DNA from: Obelidium mucronatum
Lineage: Eukaryota; Chytridiomycota; Chytridiomycetes; Chytridiales; Chytriomycetaceae
Direction: 5' to 3'
Length of the DNA: 64,000 nucleotides
Assembly (NCBI GenBank): GCA_025765595.1
Contig: JAIVFH010000140.1
Location: 1 to 64,000 of the forward strand
Shown piece after piece: positions 21,173 through 33,188 of this stretch; the first letter of the stretch is position 1, and each line of letters opens with the position of its first letter. The notes beneath the pieces were generated by a model that was given only the letters and a program-made list of their open reading frames with translations, was not told the DNA's origin and searched no databases. A program made the translations under genes and the position numbers.

Positions 21173-22385
21173 TGTTAGAAACTGATAAGGCCTCCAGTGA
21201 AACTCAACAAATAACATGAGTCGCATAGCCTATTGGCAATGTTGGGGCCTAGTAATCTGGAGGCACTAGGTTCGATCCCCGGTTTCGTCCGGTTTCATGA
21301 CTCTTCAGGTTCGATTCCTAACAGTCGACTCATGTTAAGCCTGCTGGCTGAGGACCCTGGGAAAGTCCTTGGTAAACAGTGGGGAACTCGTTCGAGGGTT
21401 CTAGGCGACTTATCAGTCTTCAACTAACACTTCCGGCCTGGGAAGGAAAGGCAAATGTTAGAAACTGATAAGGCCTCCAGTGAAACTCAACAAATAACAT
21501 GAGTCGCATAGCCTATTGGCAATGTTGGGGCCTAGTAATCTGGAGGCACTAGGTTCGATCCCCGGTTTCGTCCGGTTTCATGACTCTTCAGGTTCGATTC
21601 CTAACAGTCGACTCATGTTAAGCCTGCTGGCTGAGGACCCTGGGAAAGTCCTTGGTAAACAGTGGGGAACTCGTTCGAGGGTTCTAGGCGACTTATCAGT
21701 CTTCAACTAACACTTCCGGCCTGGGAAGGAAAGGCGAATGTTAGAAACTGATAAGGCCTCCAGTGAAACTCAACAAATAACATGAGTTGCATAGCCTATT
21801 GGCAATGTTGGGGCCTAGTAATCTGGAGGCACTAGGTTCGATCCCCGGTTTCGTCCGGTTTCATGACTCTTCAGGTTCGATTCCTAACAGTCGACTCATG
21901 TTAAGCCTGCTGGCTGAGGACCCTGGGAAAGTCCTTGGTAAACAGTGGGGAACTCGTTCGAGGGTTCTAGGCGACTTATCAGTCTTCAACTAACACTTCC
22001 GGCCTGGGAAGGAAAGGCGAATGTTAGAAACTGATAAGGCCTCCAGTGAAACTCAACAAATAACATGAGTCGCATAGCCTATTGGCAATGTTGGGGCCTA
22101 GTAATCTGGAGGCACTAGGTTCGATCCCCGGTTTCGTCCGGTTTCATGACTCTTCAGGTTCGATTCCTAACAGTAACTCGTTCGAGGGTTCTAGGCGACT
22201 TATCAGTCTTCAACTAACACTTCCGGCCTGGGAAGGAAAGGCGAATGTTAGAAACTGATAAGGCCTCCAGTGAAACTCAACAAATAACATGAGTCGCATA
22301 GCCTATTGGCAATGTTGGGGCCTAGTAATCTGGAGGCACTAGGTTCGATCCCCGGTTTCGTCCGGTTTCATGACTCTTCAGGTTC
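21173..22385 (+). repeat. Tandem array of 283-bp units, 4.4 copies
   Basis: Units begin with TGTTAGAAACTGATAAGG at 21173, 21456, 21739, 22022 and 22246. The fourth has an internal deletion of 59 bp and the fifth is partial. Each full unit ends with CTTATCAGTCTTCAACTAACA, so the first 257 bp have inverted ends TGTTAG...CTAACA. A 26-bp spacer with a purine-rich GGGAAGGAAAGGC precedes the next unit. Each unit also has TAGCCTATTGG and GGTTCGATCCC 43 bp apart, like Pol III A and B boxes. Short ORFs are shadows of the repeat. Confidence 0.9.
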
Positions 22386-22469
22386 CTTGAACGTTCCGGC
22401 TTTTTAAGGGTTCCCTGACTAATTGGTACAGGAAAATTTAACAAATGTTGAGTAATAAGACTTCTTAAC
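22386..22469 (+). repeat. 84-bp block shared with the copia A leader
   Basis: Same sequence as 18,546-18,629 in the same plus-strand direction, with very few changes. In the copia A RNA this would be antisense. Confidence 0.8.
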
Positions 22470-22474
22470 CTTTC

Positions 22475-24762
22475 AGCGACCAATTACAGACTTCTGGCAA
22501 AGACTTAACAAAAACGAAACAGAAGAAACAGAAGCAGAGGAACACATGATGAGAAGAGAGGCTGAGGCGGAAATGGAAACTGCAAACAGAATCCCCACAA
22601 CTGAGCCTAAAAAGCTGGAAAAGACACCACTGGAAAAGGAAAACATTGAAAATGTAAACAAAGCAGGAACATACCTCCTGTGCTCCCAAAACCTACTTAA
22701 GGCAATAGGAACATGTGTAATGGAAGATAACCCAGACCCAAATCCAGACACAATATACACAGACGGCTCTAGGCACACAAATAGCATGGGAACAGGGGGG
22801 ATATGCACTGAAGGGGCCAATAGAGGACGAGAATGGTGTGCAAAAGTAACTGGATGGTCATCATCCAAACTACCAGAAGCCATGGGGGCAATCACAGGGA
22901 TGATAGGAGCAAAAAAAGGACTCACCATTATCAAGATTGACAACGCAGCCGTGGTAAAAGATGGCAAGGACGTAGTAAAAAGCAACGGAGAGATCAACAC
23001 AAGAGACCTTATGGGAAGAGCATGCATGCTACAAGTGGCAATGATGGCCCAAATCGTAAAAGACTATAGTAAAGAAGGGAGGCTCTTCCAATTCACCAAG
23101 GTAGAAGGACACTCCAAAACCTCTGCAAAGGACAAAACAGGAAACGACATAGCAGACAAGAATGCAAACATGGGTAACTCCGCAGAGGTAATCAACCTTA
23201 AAACAGGAGCCCAATCTCTCATACGATTCATGGCAAAAGCGGGAGACAGCCTAATTGAGGGGCAAGTATGGGAAAACCTCAAGACCATCAACAAAATACA
23301 CTCATACCTGGGATGGCAAGAGCAACACTCATTTAGACACATCAAAGGCTACCTCAACAACATTGACCTTGACATGACAATAACAACAGTAACTTGTGGC
23401 CGCAAACCCACAACCCCCTACACATCCACAGGGGAATCTGCCGCAATCAGATACAATGTACAAGCACTACACCACCTTAGACCAACACAGTCAGTAATGA
23501 AACAAAGGTACCCACACATATACCCAAACGGGAACTGCAGGTGCTGCGAAAACCAAGAAGAGGAAACAAACTCCCACATCATGAAATGCAAAGCATTTGA
23601 GGCAAAAAGGACAGAAATCCTAAACAACTTCATCAAGGAGGTTGCAAGTGGATGTGACAATGGAGGAGGCAACGAAAAGAAAGAAGGATGGACAAAGGAC
23701 CTCACAAAATGGGCCAGACCATGGCAACACCACCTCAAGGACACAAAACCCAAGGGAGAATACCAGGGGAAATGGCAGAAAAAAGTAAACAACCTAAGAG
23801 CTGAAGCTATATTAGAAGGGGCAGTCCCAGAAGTACTTAAAGAAATTCTCACAACCGTATGCGGCCTAACTGCCCAAAAAACAAGAACAATAATCATCAA
23901 TGCAATGAAAAACGTGACTAAAGCGGCCAGAGAAATGTGGAAAGAGCGATGTGACAAAACAGTCAAATGGGAACTAGAACAAACACCCGCAATAACTGCG
24001 ACCACCAAGAAATCCGCAAAAAGGGCAAACTGGAAAAGGAAGGAAGCAGAAGAGGAAACGCTAGAGGAAGACGAAGAACCCACTGAAGAAACACAACACA
24101 ACCCAGGACCGGAAGGAATCCCAGAGAAAAGCCCGACTAAACGGCAAAAAAGAATATCAGGAAAATGGTGTCTTGTCTGCAACCAAAGCATGGACAGCAA
24201 CCCAGACGAGTTTGGATTCCACACACACAATAACAAATATGAGAAAAGGGCAAGAGCCATTGAAATGTGGTACAATCACAAAACCGGAAAACAAATCCTC
24301 AGACCTGGGATGATAGAAATCTCAAAAGCAGCAAGAGAGGCCTACGAGAGCAACTCACCCCAAGAAACAGAATGGATCGAAACTGAAGAACCAATAGAGA
24401 GCCCCAAAAGGAGCCCTGATAGCAGCAGCAAACCAAACCCAAAACCAAGGAAGAAACGCCCGAGAAAAGACCGGAGAAGACATAGGCGCAATCAGTCTAG
24501 AAAACCAGCAACAACAAAAACTCACCAAGCATCAGAAACAGCAAGGGCACCAAGCACACTAGATGGAGGAATGATGGAATGGACAACAAGCCAGGACGAC
24601 AGCGACCCGGACGAATGGGAGGATCTCAGCCAGAGACCTCAGGACCAAGACAAGCAAGCAAGACACAAGATGGAGGAAGGGAGGCTGGATGGGGGCACTC
24701 TTTTCCCCACAGGGGTTTTTAATGAGGCCCCCAAGGCTTCTACTGGTGGTAGCTCCTGGTGA
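22475..24762 (+). pseudogene. 5'-truncated LINE ORF2: RNase H and C-terminal zinc region
   Basis: The open frame starts without an ATG (TFQRPITDFWQRL), so the upstream part is missing. An RNase H type I domain follows: DTIYTDGSRHTNS (first Asp), KIDNAAVVKD, and GHSKTSAKDKTGNDIADKNA with the final His/Asp motif. A cysteine-histidine segment CRCCENQEEETNSHIMKC fits the C-terminal zinc region of many non-LTR elements. The rest is a long K/E/R/P-rich tail with a CLVCNQ...HTHNNK segment. No endonuclease or RT is present. Length and composition match the LINE at the right edge of the window, which supplies the missing endonuclease side, so both may be one family. It ends at TGA 24,760. Confidence 0.85.
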
Positions 24763-24927
24763 GCTGGGGGATGGGAGGGGGGATTGGGAGCTGAGGAAGG
24801 AGTTGGAAAATCAAGTCTGCCGCCTGCACAAGGCTGGAGGGTTTGCTCCGTGGCGAGGTTGGAAACAGCAGCGACATACTTTATTTTAAACAATGGAGTG
24901 AGGAGAATAAAACCACTAAAAAAAAAA

Positions 24928-24946
24928 GGTTGTTGGACAATGCTTC
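24928..24946. repeat. 19-bp target-site duplication, right
   Basis: Identical to 21,132-21,150, directly after the A run. Confidence 0.9.
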
Positions 24947-25190
24947 GACCGTTGCAATAGACGATAACGGTGGTAGTATCCAGACTGTCTTTGATTCAAG
25001 TGGCGACCTGTTATCGTCGCTGCAAAAGACCAAATCAAGATGGTATTTTAAATTTTACACCTCTTTTATGTTGAAGCCGGGTGAAGTCATTGGGGGGGCC
25101 ATCAGAGCTTGTCCTTGGAAAAGGATTAAATAGTAATCCATTGGTGTTATCAGTTGATACAAATATTTATTAAAGAGTTTTTTTTAACTA

Positions 25191-27165
25191 TTAAGTTTTG
25201 CTCTCTTTCTTCATTCTTCGAGTCAATAAGTCCGTTTCAATTTGCTCGTTATGCATATCCACCAATGACCACATCATGAAGTCGTGCTGCACTGCGTCAA
25301 AGTAACGCATAATATGAGCAATTTGACCAAACCAAACGTTTGTTTGTTCTGCAATCTGCGTATTGAAATCAGAAACTCCTGCACGAGCACAATTTTGTTT
25401 GCCTAAAAGTGGGTTGCAGTAGTAGTTGCAAAAGGCCTCAGTGTGGCGTAAGAAGTGAAACTCGTCAAGAAGAAGAAGCACATGCAAGTAGATACAAAGT
25501 AGTGAAACAAAGAATGGCGGGCTATTCTCATTGATATCCCCATGCTCACGAAGCATTTTGGCAATGGACCGGAATATCAAGCAGTTCTTGTCAAAGTACA
25601 GGTGGCTGGGAACCTCACCAAGAAGATCAAACGTTTCGACAAGAAGCAAAATGATATCATCAGTCGACTCAAACGTATACATCTTTCGGACATTTGCAAT
25701 CACACCACAGCTCCACACAAGAGTAAATAGGCAAGGCAGAAAGTACTCGTGCATTCCGAACTTGACAAACCCAGTCTGTGGAGCTTCATGACGTTCTTGG
25801 TGACACGTAGACACCTGCAAGCCGCAAACAGTAAGTAACTGAGTCCAAAATTGAATAAATAAAATGGCCCAACCTGCTTTGACTTAATGTTCTTCCCTCG
25901 TCTTTGTGTGGCTTGCTTTCGATTGTAGAATTTGTTTGCAGGGTCAACCCCTTTGGCTCTGACTTGAGTCTCAATTTCAATGTGACTTTGATTGCTGCAC
26001 GCGTAAACTTGCGATGCTTTCTGTGCATTTCCAAACCCACTGGCCTCAAAATTGCGACGCAGCTGACTGCACCCATACACAAAGCAAGTAGCTGCTTCAA
26101 CTTCATGTTGACGACAAAAACCAACCTTATTGTTCACAAGCGGAAGCTTTCAGGGGCGAATTGGGCAAACTCGATGACCTATTTTTGGCGTTGTTAGCAA
26201 TAGTTTCAGCTTCATTGTAAAGACAAGGGAAAATACACACCCATTACTTTTCCATCATCTACAATTGCAGAGAGTACCTCCTCATGCAAGCCAACTTGGT
26301 GACACAACTCGCACAAGTGTTTGTTTTTGACAACAAAGTTAGATTCAAACCATTGAGAATAGAGTATCATTCCTTCCTCCATATCATCCATAGTTTTTGT
26401 GTCTCCACCCACTACAACACGAATAATCGCAAATCCTTCGGGAGTCACAAGTCCAGGGGTACTATTTGTGAAGGATGGATGTGATTTTATCCACTCGGCA
26501 AGTCGTAGAAAACCAAAAAGAACAAATGAACGCTTGAATAATGCCAAATCTGCAGGAGCAGGCAATGCATTTTGACCAAACTTATTACAATACATTTGTT
26601 GCGATGTCCAAAATTTAGCTCTATTTTTTGAGTGTTTATTTATTTAATAATTTAGTGAATACGTGTTTATTTACATTTAGAACAACTACTAACTTCAAAT
26701 CCTTCACAACGTCAACACAGAGCCACTCCAATGTATCCCATGTAATCAAATATTTGTCATTGAGAAAAATATATCCCCGTGTCTTGATAATCTCCATCTG
26801 ATAGTAGAGACGTACAGAGCCTTCCTTGTCCTTAAACACACAAGAGTCCACATCAAAGGCACCCCAACGACACAAGCGATTTTGGCAGAACTTCGGTAAA
26901 TATTGCGCGGATTCAGCGCCATTCATTGTGATAATCTTGACGTTTTGGCTGTTTCGCGTGACTAAACTGCGCATACACTCAAAGCATTTGGCTGCTGGAT
27001 TACAGATAACAAGCTCAACAGTTCAAAACAGCCTTGCTGAAGCATGGCATCGGCATGTGAGAAAATATAGTCGAGAGGGAGAGACATTGCTGCTGCGAGT
27101 GTGGCAAAGATGGTTTGCAGATGCTTTCGTTTCGATACAGCAATTGCGACAGATGGTGCCCTCAA
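25191..27165 (-). pseudogene. KDZ-type DDE transposase with CxC5 and CxC6 cysteine clusters
   Basis: Minus-strand exons include 26974-26636 (CxC5-like), 26595-26241, 26178-25874 and 25814-25191. Introns at 26240-26179 (62 nt) and 25873-25815 (59 nt) are GT-AG. The CxC6 cluster reads KVGFCRQHEVEAATCFVYGC and later YACSNQSHIEIE. Catalytic segments are SHLYFDKNCLIF (Asp), LDEFHFLRH with NYYCNP, and AEQTNVWFGQ (Glu), as in the KDZ-related families of fungi. KDZ proteins are DNA transposases; many genomic copies are immobile. A TGA at 26,150-26,152 interrupts the CxC6 exon where related proteins usually have cysteine. The N-terminal end (27,165 or 27,229) and the junction near 26,600-26,650 are not resolved. 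An AATAAA follows the TAA. Confidence 0.75.
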
Positions 27166-27229
27166 ATATCGGTGCCAATAGCGTCGCGTTGCTGAAGTAA
27201 AGCGCCCGTGAGTGATGCAAGCTGCGCAT

Positions 27230-28397
27230 GAGTTGGTTCGGGTGGGTTTGACTTCATTCGATTTGATTTTTATTTTTCTATTCGGTCGAAAGACCCGCCC
27301 ACCACCTCTCTCAACCTCCTGTCACCGAAAGAAGCCGTTCGGACGTCCTACCGTTCGGTCTACATTCTCAAAGGTGGGTATCTGAAGCATAGTCCTTTTA
27401 CAGCCAGCCGCTTTTTTAAGTAATTTAGCAACAGATGAGACACTGAGGATGGCGCCATGTCCTTACTACAGCTCTGTTTGTTTGTTGTTCATGAGTCAGT
27501 GTGGCAGCTGCTGTTGTCTTGTTTTTTTGCACACAATTCAAATTGCTTGGTTTTCATTTATGATTTCACAGTGCTTGGCAGGTGCTTGGTTTGGGCGGGA
27601 AAAGTATAAAAGAAGACAAATCCCCCCCTCCAGAATTTCTCATCTGCGTACTTTGAACCAAACTCTTTATCATAATATTTCAAATTTCTTCTCCATAACT
27701 CTTTGCCTATGCTTCAAACCATAACTCCATGGCAGAAGTAGAAGGCAGATTCCAATAGACGGTCTTGGTATTTTAACTTTGATTTGCCAACTAGCATGTT
27801 AAGTTTGAAATCTTCAGGACATTTTGGGAGGTGATTCTTTTTCCAATAAAAGTTGACTTTTTGGAAAACAAAGAATTCTTCCAATATGTACTTGCTTGCA
27901 TCACTGCTTTGACATAACTATTTTACTAAACAAAAAATTATTTAGATTGTTTGGTATTCAGCTGAATTCTTTCAACGTAGGAATGTTTGGGTGGCATGTA
28001 TTTGGCTTCCTAGTTTGTCCTCATTTGAATGCAATCAAGATGAATGTTGACCAAATTGCTATCACAGAAGTAGCAGAAGAAGTGATTAGTCATCAAGATG
28101 ATAAATGGAAAAAGAAATCCAGTTTCATTAGGGGATCCTTTGAATATTTCAGGAATGTTGGAAATTATACCTTCTTGTTGATGACTCTTCTTAATAGTGG
28201 TGAGTCATTTCCAATAATCTGTGGTTATTGGAAACTGAATTCAATGAAACAGGAACTAAAAATTGAAGTTAATTCTTCATGTCAAATATCCGCAAACTCT
28301 GGTGAGTGACTTCCAATATTTTGTAATTATTGGAAACTGAGTTTCTTAACAGTAGTGTTTATTGACAAATCAATGAAATAGGGGGGCCATCACTTTA
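27230..28397. other. Intergenic with further CCAATA hairpins
   Basis: No gene recognised. Hairpins lie at 27843-27864, 28211-28231 and 28313-28333. The last two share flanks (GGTGAGT before and TTATTGGAAACTGA after), suggesting a diverged unit of about 100 bp. Confidence 0.5.
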
Positions 28398-29800
28398 TTA
28401 TAATGGTGGCTCAGCAAAATGTCGCCGCACAGAGAAAAAGGATGTGTAGATAGCTGAGGCTAAAAAGGATTGGTTAAAGAAAGCAAAATGCTTTATGAAA
28501 CTTTGCTGATTGCTTACCCGAACCGACAAGGCGCAAGCGCGATAGCCGCTCAGAAACTTGTGTCTCAAAAAATGAAGCTGCAACCGAGAAGATTTATCAG
28601 TTACATGAGACTAGACCAAATGAGTTCTCACGTAACCGATATTTACAATAAGGCACTTCAAGAAGATATCGAAGATTCGATTGAGTGGGCCTGACCTCCT
28701 AATTGGTTTAAACAAAATGTTAACCGATTATAAAATAGACCAACTCTATGGCAGGCCGTGTGGGAAAAAAATTAAAAAACAACATTTTACACAGAACACA
28801 TTTATTTTCTACACCACCAAAAAAAAGACGTGCAACAGTTTTCATTTTTCCAACACCAAAATGTTTCAGCGCAACACCGAAAATGTTTTCGCAACACCAA
28901 AAGTCTTTCGCAACACCAAAATCCAGATCCACACCAGCCGCAATATCCGCAAACACTAGGAGAAGAATGTTTTGGTATGGTGAGAGAATTGGACTTGTCG
29001 TTATGAAGTTTATTGAACATTCTTTAGTGGTGATTGACCTGCATATGAACAGCAAGAATGCCACAGAGTTTTGCTGGCCAGTTTAAATCAAATCGAAGCG
29101 TCAATGCTGGTATTCTGTCAACATCAATGCCAACGTTTTTCCACCCTGCCGACGTTCAGCCAATTGTTGTCCATCCCACGTATCCTGAGAGATCAACAGC
29201 TGAGGGCCATCTGATTAAATCCCCGAGGATTTTCTGTCTGGACATCTGATTTGCCTTTTTCAAATTAAAACTGGAGAATGTTCAACGGAGGCCACAAACT
29301 ATGTTCAGGGACATGAAGTGGGATGTTTATGCCCAATTTACTGTACTTTGGACTTTGTTCGGACTGTCTTAGGAGGTTAGTTGCTTATCTGCGTCTGTTT
29401 AAATTATTTTCTTTTTAACAACGTCTCCAGAGCTCACGAAGCGCAAGCGGCAGCAAGCGCTGCAACAAGGGTTACAAAGCGGCCGGCTGGAAGTTTATTG
29501 ATCAGATCTGACCAAGGAATGTCGACTGTGGTTGCAGCTGATCCGCTGAAAAGGTGATCATCACAGTATGCATTCACTTTTTTATTTAAAGTCTTTTTTC
29601 CATTAGTGTTATCGCTGCCACATCCGCTGCAACAGTGTTGGGAGCTATGGAGTTGCCGCAAAGCAGAGGAATGCCGGCTCGCGCAGAGTCAATGCACGAG
29701 TCAATTTATTTTTCACTTCCCCTTTTTTTCTCGTTTTGTAATAAATACTAACAAGCACAAAGTATTTCAAACTCTTTCTCAAACAGTGTTGGCCGGCTTC
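28398..29800. other. No confident gene; low-complexity repeat at 28.85-28.96 kb
   Basis: A plus frame at 28,470-28,694 (74 codons) looks protein-like but has no family motif. From 28,845 to 28,960 a short unit (GCAACACCAAAA) recurs about five times. The stretch just before 29,806 may hold the 5' end of the HECT-like gene. Confidence 0.4.
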
Positions 29801-29805
29801 CTCCC

Positions 29806-32515
29806 TTGCCAGTTCTGCTGGCGCCTGTTCTACCTGCTAGGAATGCCGTTGCCGAGCGATTATTGACATTTGGCAATTATCCTCAGCCGAACAGCCACTT
29901 TGTTGATCACATTGCCCATCCCATTCAGTCCCAGAGGCTTGCAGTGTCTAGATCATCAGTAGGGCAATACACATTGGGATTACTAAGCTCAGGACCATCC
30001 GCCAGCACCAAGCACTCCAGACCTTCCAAACGACTTGCTGCAAAGCCAATAACCAAAAGTTGTTTAATCAAATCCGTGCATTCCGTGGTACGGGAGTATT
30101 GTCTGACTTTTGTGGACCCGGTTCTTCTTGCCGATGCCAACAATGCTCAACATACTGCATATGTGGCTCCTTATGATTGTAGCAGGTGAATATTAGTTTT
30201 ATATTGGTTGGCAATATATTCAATGCTGTATTTTAGAACACAGACATTGAAAGACTTCAGACTTTTTCAACATTCAGTATTTGTCACAAAAGACCAACTT
30301 CTTGCCAAAGTGGTGGAATTTGCAATCAATGCCTGTGATCGGCTGGGACTGGAATCTGAAGGAAACAAACTGGTGTTTCTAAAAAAAGTTTCGGGAATGG
30401 TCAAAAAAGGCCGTTCAAGTATACACCCTGCTTCTACTTGTTCCTTGGACCAACAAACCCTCAAGTTTATCAGTATGTGCTCCCTCTGTTGACTGCTGAT
30501 GAAACACCAGAGGCCCCTGTGGTTGTGGGCATGGAAGCCATGAATTGCGTTTACAATGGAAGAGAGAACCAGGTCTTTATCAGTGTTGGGGAACCTCAGG
30601 GTAAGTCAAAAGTCCTTTTTTGGCGGGTTCAAAGACTAACTGTATAGTTAGGTGATTATACCAAAGTTGAAAATGTTTTGGCAGAGTACGAAGACTTTCC
30701 GAATGAAATCTGTGAGGTTCAACAATCAATCCAACTTCCAGTTGACCTTGACCCCAACCCAAAACCTGCCAAAAGACGACGAGAAATCCAGATGCTGGGA
30801 TCTGGAGACTTTGAATTCAGTGATAGTGAGTTCGTTGACTCAAACGAACTGGTCTTTGCTATGTTGCCCCTCCAATCCAATGACAGCAATATTGAAGCAC
30901 GTGCCAGTACCAGTGGAAGTCTGGAGCTTACTCCCAAGACACTGAGTGCTGCTACAATGCTGTTGGATTTTAATGTTGCCCAAGCCACTGTCTCCAACTG
31001 CAAGATATTCTCAATCCGCAGGTGACTCTGTGCTGGCTGATTCAACTTCTGGTACTACAATTGAAGGACAACAATACTTCGAGCCTCTTGTCCCTCAAGG
31101 GCTTGCTGCTGTTTCTGTCATTGATCTAACAGACAGTGGTCTGGACCCAGAAGGCTTGCCTCCAGTTGAAACTGCAGCTGGTGATGGGGTTAACTGAACA
31201 TCTGTCACCTTGGATGTCTTCAGTCAACATCGGGCTAGTATATGCCAAAGAATGGAGTTGGATCCTTCAGATTCTTATTGGTTTGCAGTTTCAGGAAGTT
31301 CAGTGAATTCCGATTACCATCAATTATTCCATCAGCTTTTTGAGGACGAGACTTTCTTACAGACTGTCCCAAAGCAGCTCAAGTTGGATTATTCAGTGGA
31401 TGGTCGAGTGATCGTTGATAGTAAAGGAGCTGCGTGGGCGAGAAGCCATAGACATATGCAAAGTACATACACATCCAGCAATATTATGTTTGAGGGTGAA
31501 GCACATTGCCGGCATGTGAAATCACTCCTACAGTCTCCAACTCAAAACATCAATGGAGGACAGCTGGAACAGCTTGGTCATGTATGTTGAGGGTTGGTGA
31601 TTTGCGTTCCATTAAATCAATTTTATCAGTGTATAGGAGTGTCATTCCTTCAAGCCGGCTTTGTTGTTGCAATTGATGAGGCATTGTCTCCCGCATTCCT
31701 CCTCAACTGTTTGGAGGCACCTCTGACTATGTACACCAAGCAGATGGTTTTAGATTTGAAACCTGGGTTTTTAGGTACATTTCAATTGTCAAGAGACAAT
31801 CCAGAAGAACTGGAGTTGATGAACCTCTACATGAGTCAAGCAGGAATAGCAAACACAGTGGTGAGATGTTTTCGAGTATTAATCAAGGAAATTAACCTGA
31901 AAATCTCTCAAGGGTTGTATTGATTACACTTGCAAAGAAAACTGGGAGCAGTTTTTGATTCATACTGAGTTGGTGAAAAAGAGAGAGACCTATATGGCCT
32001 CTGTTCGGATTAGAGTTCGGAGTGTTATTGGCAGCAACACTAGCAGCCTTTTGGAGGCAGTTCACTTGCTTTCCATAAGGGTCACAACTCCTGCAGAGTT
32101 TATAGCCCTGTTTGATCACTCCAAGAAGCCTATGGTTGAAGATACGGACAGATTAGAATCTTGGAATTTGGTTTTTGAGATTTTGGGAACATGGGATTCA
32201 AAACAGTTACAGCAGAGCATGATGACTCTCATGGGCCACAACATCTTACCTGCTGCACAGAAAATCAAGCTGTTGTTTAAAGGTAATAATATTGGAAACA
32301 TTGAACAGGTCAGGTTGGAAACAGCAGATGAAGTAGCCGCAAGAACAACAGATTCCACTGGATATCATATTAGACAATTTGAGGATGTTGTTCCCATCAA
32401 TGTGGCAGCATGCAATGCGTTTTTGACTTTGCCAGTTTGCACAAATAAGGAGTTGATGGAATCTGCAATGATTGGTGCTTTGTGCGGGGATGCTGGAATG
32501 TTGAACAAAGCTTAA
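29806..32515 (+). CDS. HECT-like E3 ubiquitin ligase, multi-exon, possibly decayed
   Basis: Introns at 30186-30236, 30601-30651, 31582-31629 and 31861-31912 (48-52 nt, GT-AG) join frames cleanly. The exon after 31,630 reads LEQLGH+CIGVSFLQAGFVV, which fits the HECT N-lobe pattern (F/Y-x-x-hG-x-x-hG-x-A/S-x-x-x-G). The C-lobe ends VAACNAFLTLPVCTNKELME; the Cys encoded at 32411-32413 aligns with the HECT catalytic cysteine of the T-C-x-N-x-L-x-LP pattern. HECT enzymes accept ubiquitin on this cysteine and pass it to a substrate. The N-terminal 350 residues are not recognised. Two places do not join: near 30,408 (six A where seven restore the frame) and near 31,000-31,220. The true start may lie upstream. 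AATAAA follows at 32,546. Confidence 0.6.
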
Positions 32516-33170
32516 AGACAGTGGTTCCTTTTCCTTTTGTTATTCAATAAAATTAAATTGAATATAGATCTTACTGATTCAAAATCATTACTTTGTTGCA
32601 TCCACTAATCGGGTGAGTCCAACGAGACACTATCATAAACAGTAGGTGACACAGCACTGGACAATCACAGTCGCTAGACACTGTATGGCTAAGAGGCGGC
32701 TTATGACTCTCAGGGAAAGGGGTGGTGGACGTTGCTTGCACACGAGCTTACTTCCACAGAAGCGACAAGGGTGAAGTATCGTGCATGCGCACACTTCTCC
32801 GCATTTTTGTCCCTTTTCCGGTGAAGGGGCTGGTGGATATGGGATAGGGTTTGCTGCTCCGGAAGCCGCCGGTGCAATCCGTCGCACCGGGAAAGAACCG
32901 ACAATAAACCAAATACAATCAATTGTAACACGGGATGCCTCCAATTTCCCAGGAACTGCGGTCCAGGTGAGTTCCCAGAACGCCCCATAGGCTGAGCGCG
33001 GCTGTGTGCTACAGATCCAGCCACACTCTCCGCAAGCCTGAGCTCCAAGACCACGCTGTAAGCCCAGATCCCTCCCGCGGATATAACCTATGGGTTTTTC
33101 ATTGTTTGGTTAGTAATCTCTCCACACCTTTAATTCCCGTGCGAAGTTAAACTGATCACAATCAGCGGTC
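32516..33170. other. Probable leader and gag start of a second gypsy copy, minus strand
   Basis: The DNA next to the primer-binding site at 33,171 should be retrotransposon leader. Two overlapping minus frames (33054-32710 and 32944-32633) have cysteine pairs (CGEVCACTILHPCRFCGSK) but no clear Gag motif. The outer boundary is not visible. Confidence 0.35.
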
Positions 33171-33187
33171 CCTTGCCCTGATACCAA
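33171..33187 (-). promoter_or_regulatory. Primer-binding site for initiator tRNA-Met
   Basis: On the minus strand TGGTATCAGGGCAAGGG directly follows the LTR end, one or two bases away. TGGTATCAG is the complement of the 3' end of initiator tRNA-Met and is a common LTR-element primer site. Confidence 0.65.
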
Positions 33188-33188
33188 C

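Larger units (their letters stand above)
21151..24927 (+). mobile_element. Chimeric retro-insertion: tandem array, 84-bp block, 5'-truncated LINE
   Basis: The insertion lies between perfect 19-bp direct repeats and ends in a 10-nt A run (24,918-24,927), the hallmarks of target-primed reverse transcription. From the 5' side it holds 22 bp of unknown origin, an array of 283-bp units (21,173-22,385), the 84-bp block also found in the copia A leader (22,386-22,469), and the last 2.45 kb of a LINE. All parts are inside one pair of repeats, so they entered together or were assembled in the RNA or cDNA. Confidence 0.8.
20197..25133 (+). pseudogene. Unknown gene split by a retro-insertion
   Basis: Two parts flank the insertion. 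The first is a 283-codon frame at 20,197-21,048 with a proline-rich APPPLPPKPVG motif (possible SH3 ligand) and FLECFKQTGNQKNAALQAAK. An overlapping frame then has a hydrophobic stretch (VLFFRVLFILVGLVVSLFYF) and FKLVDDGLRLLDNAS at 21,150. The second part resumes after 24,928 with RLLDNASTVAIDDNGGSIQ and ends CPWKRIK at 25,133. Removing the insertion and one 19-bp repeat joins LLDNAS to TVAIDD in one frame, so this was one coding region before insertion. A frame change near 20,850-20,950 is probably an unresolved intron. The product was likely a membrane protein with a proline-rich cytoplasmic part; function unknown. Confidence 0.65.

Noticed and set aside
21173..22385. CRISPR-like array
   Set aside because: The 283-bp units are direct repeats without unique spacers, in a eukaryotic context.
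22473..24275. Minus-strand ORFs up to 285 codons opposite the LINE frame
   Set aside because: Hydrophobic shadows of a lysine/glutamate-rich coding strand; the plus strand carries RNase H motifs.
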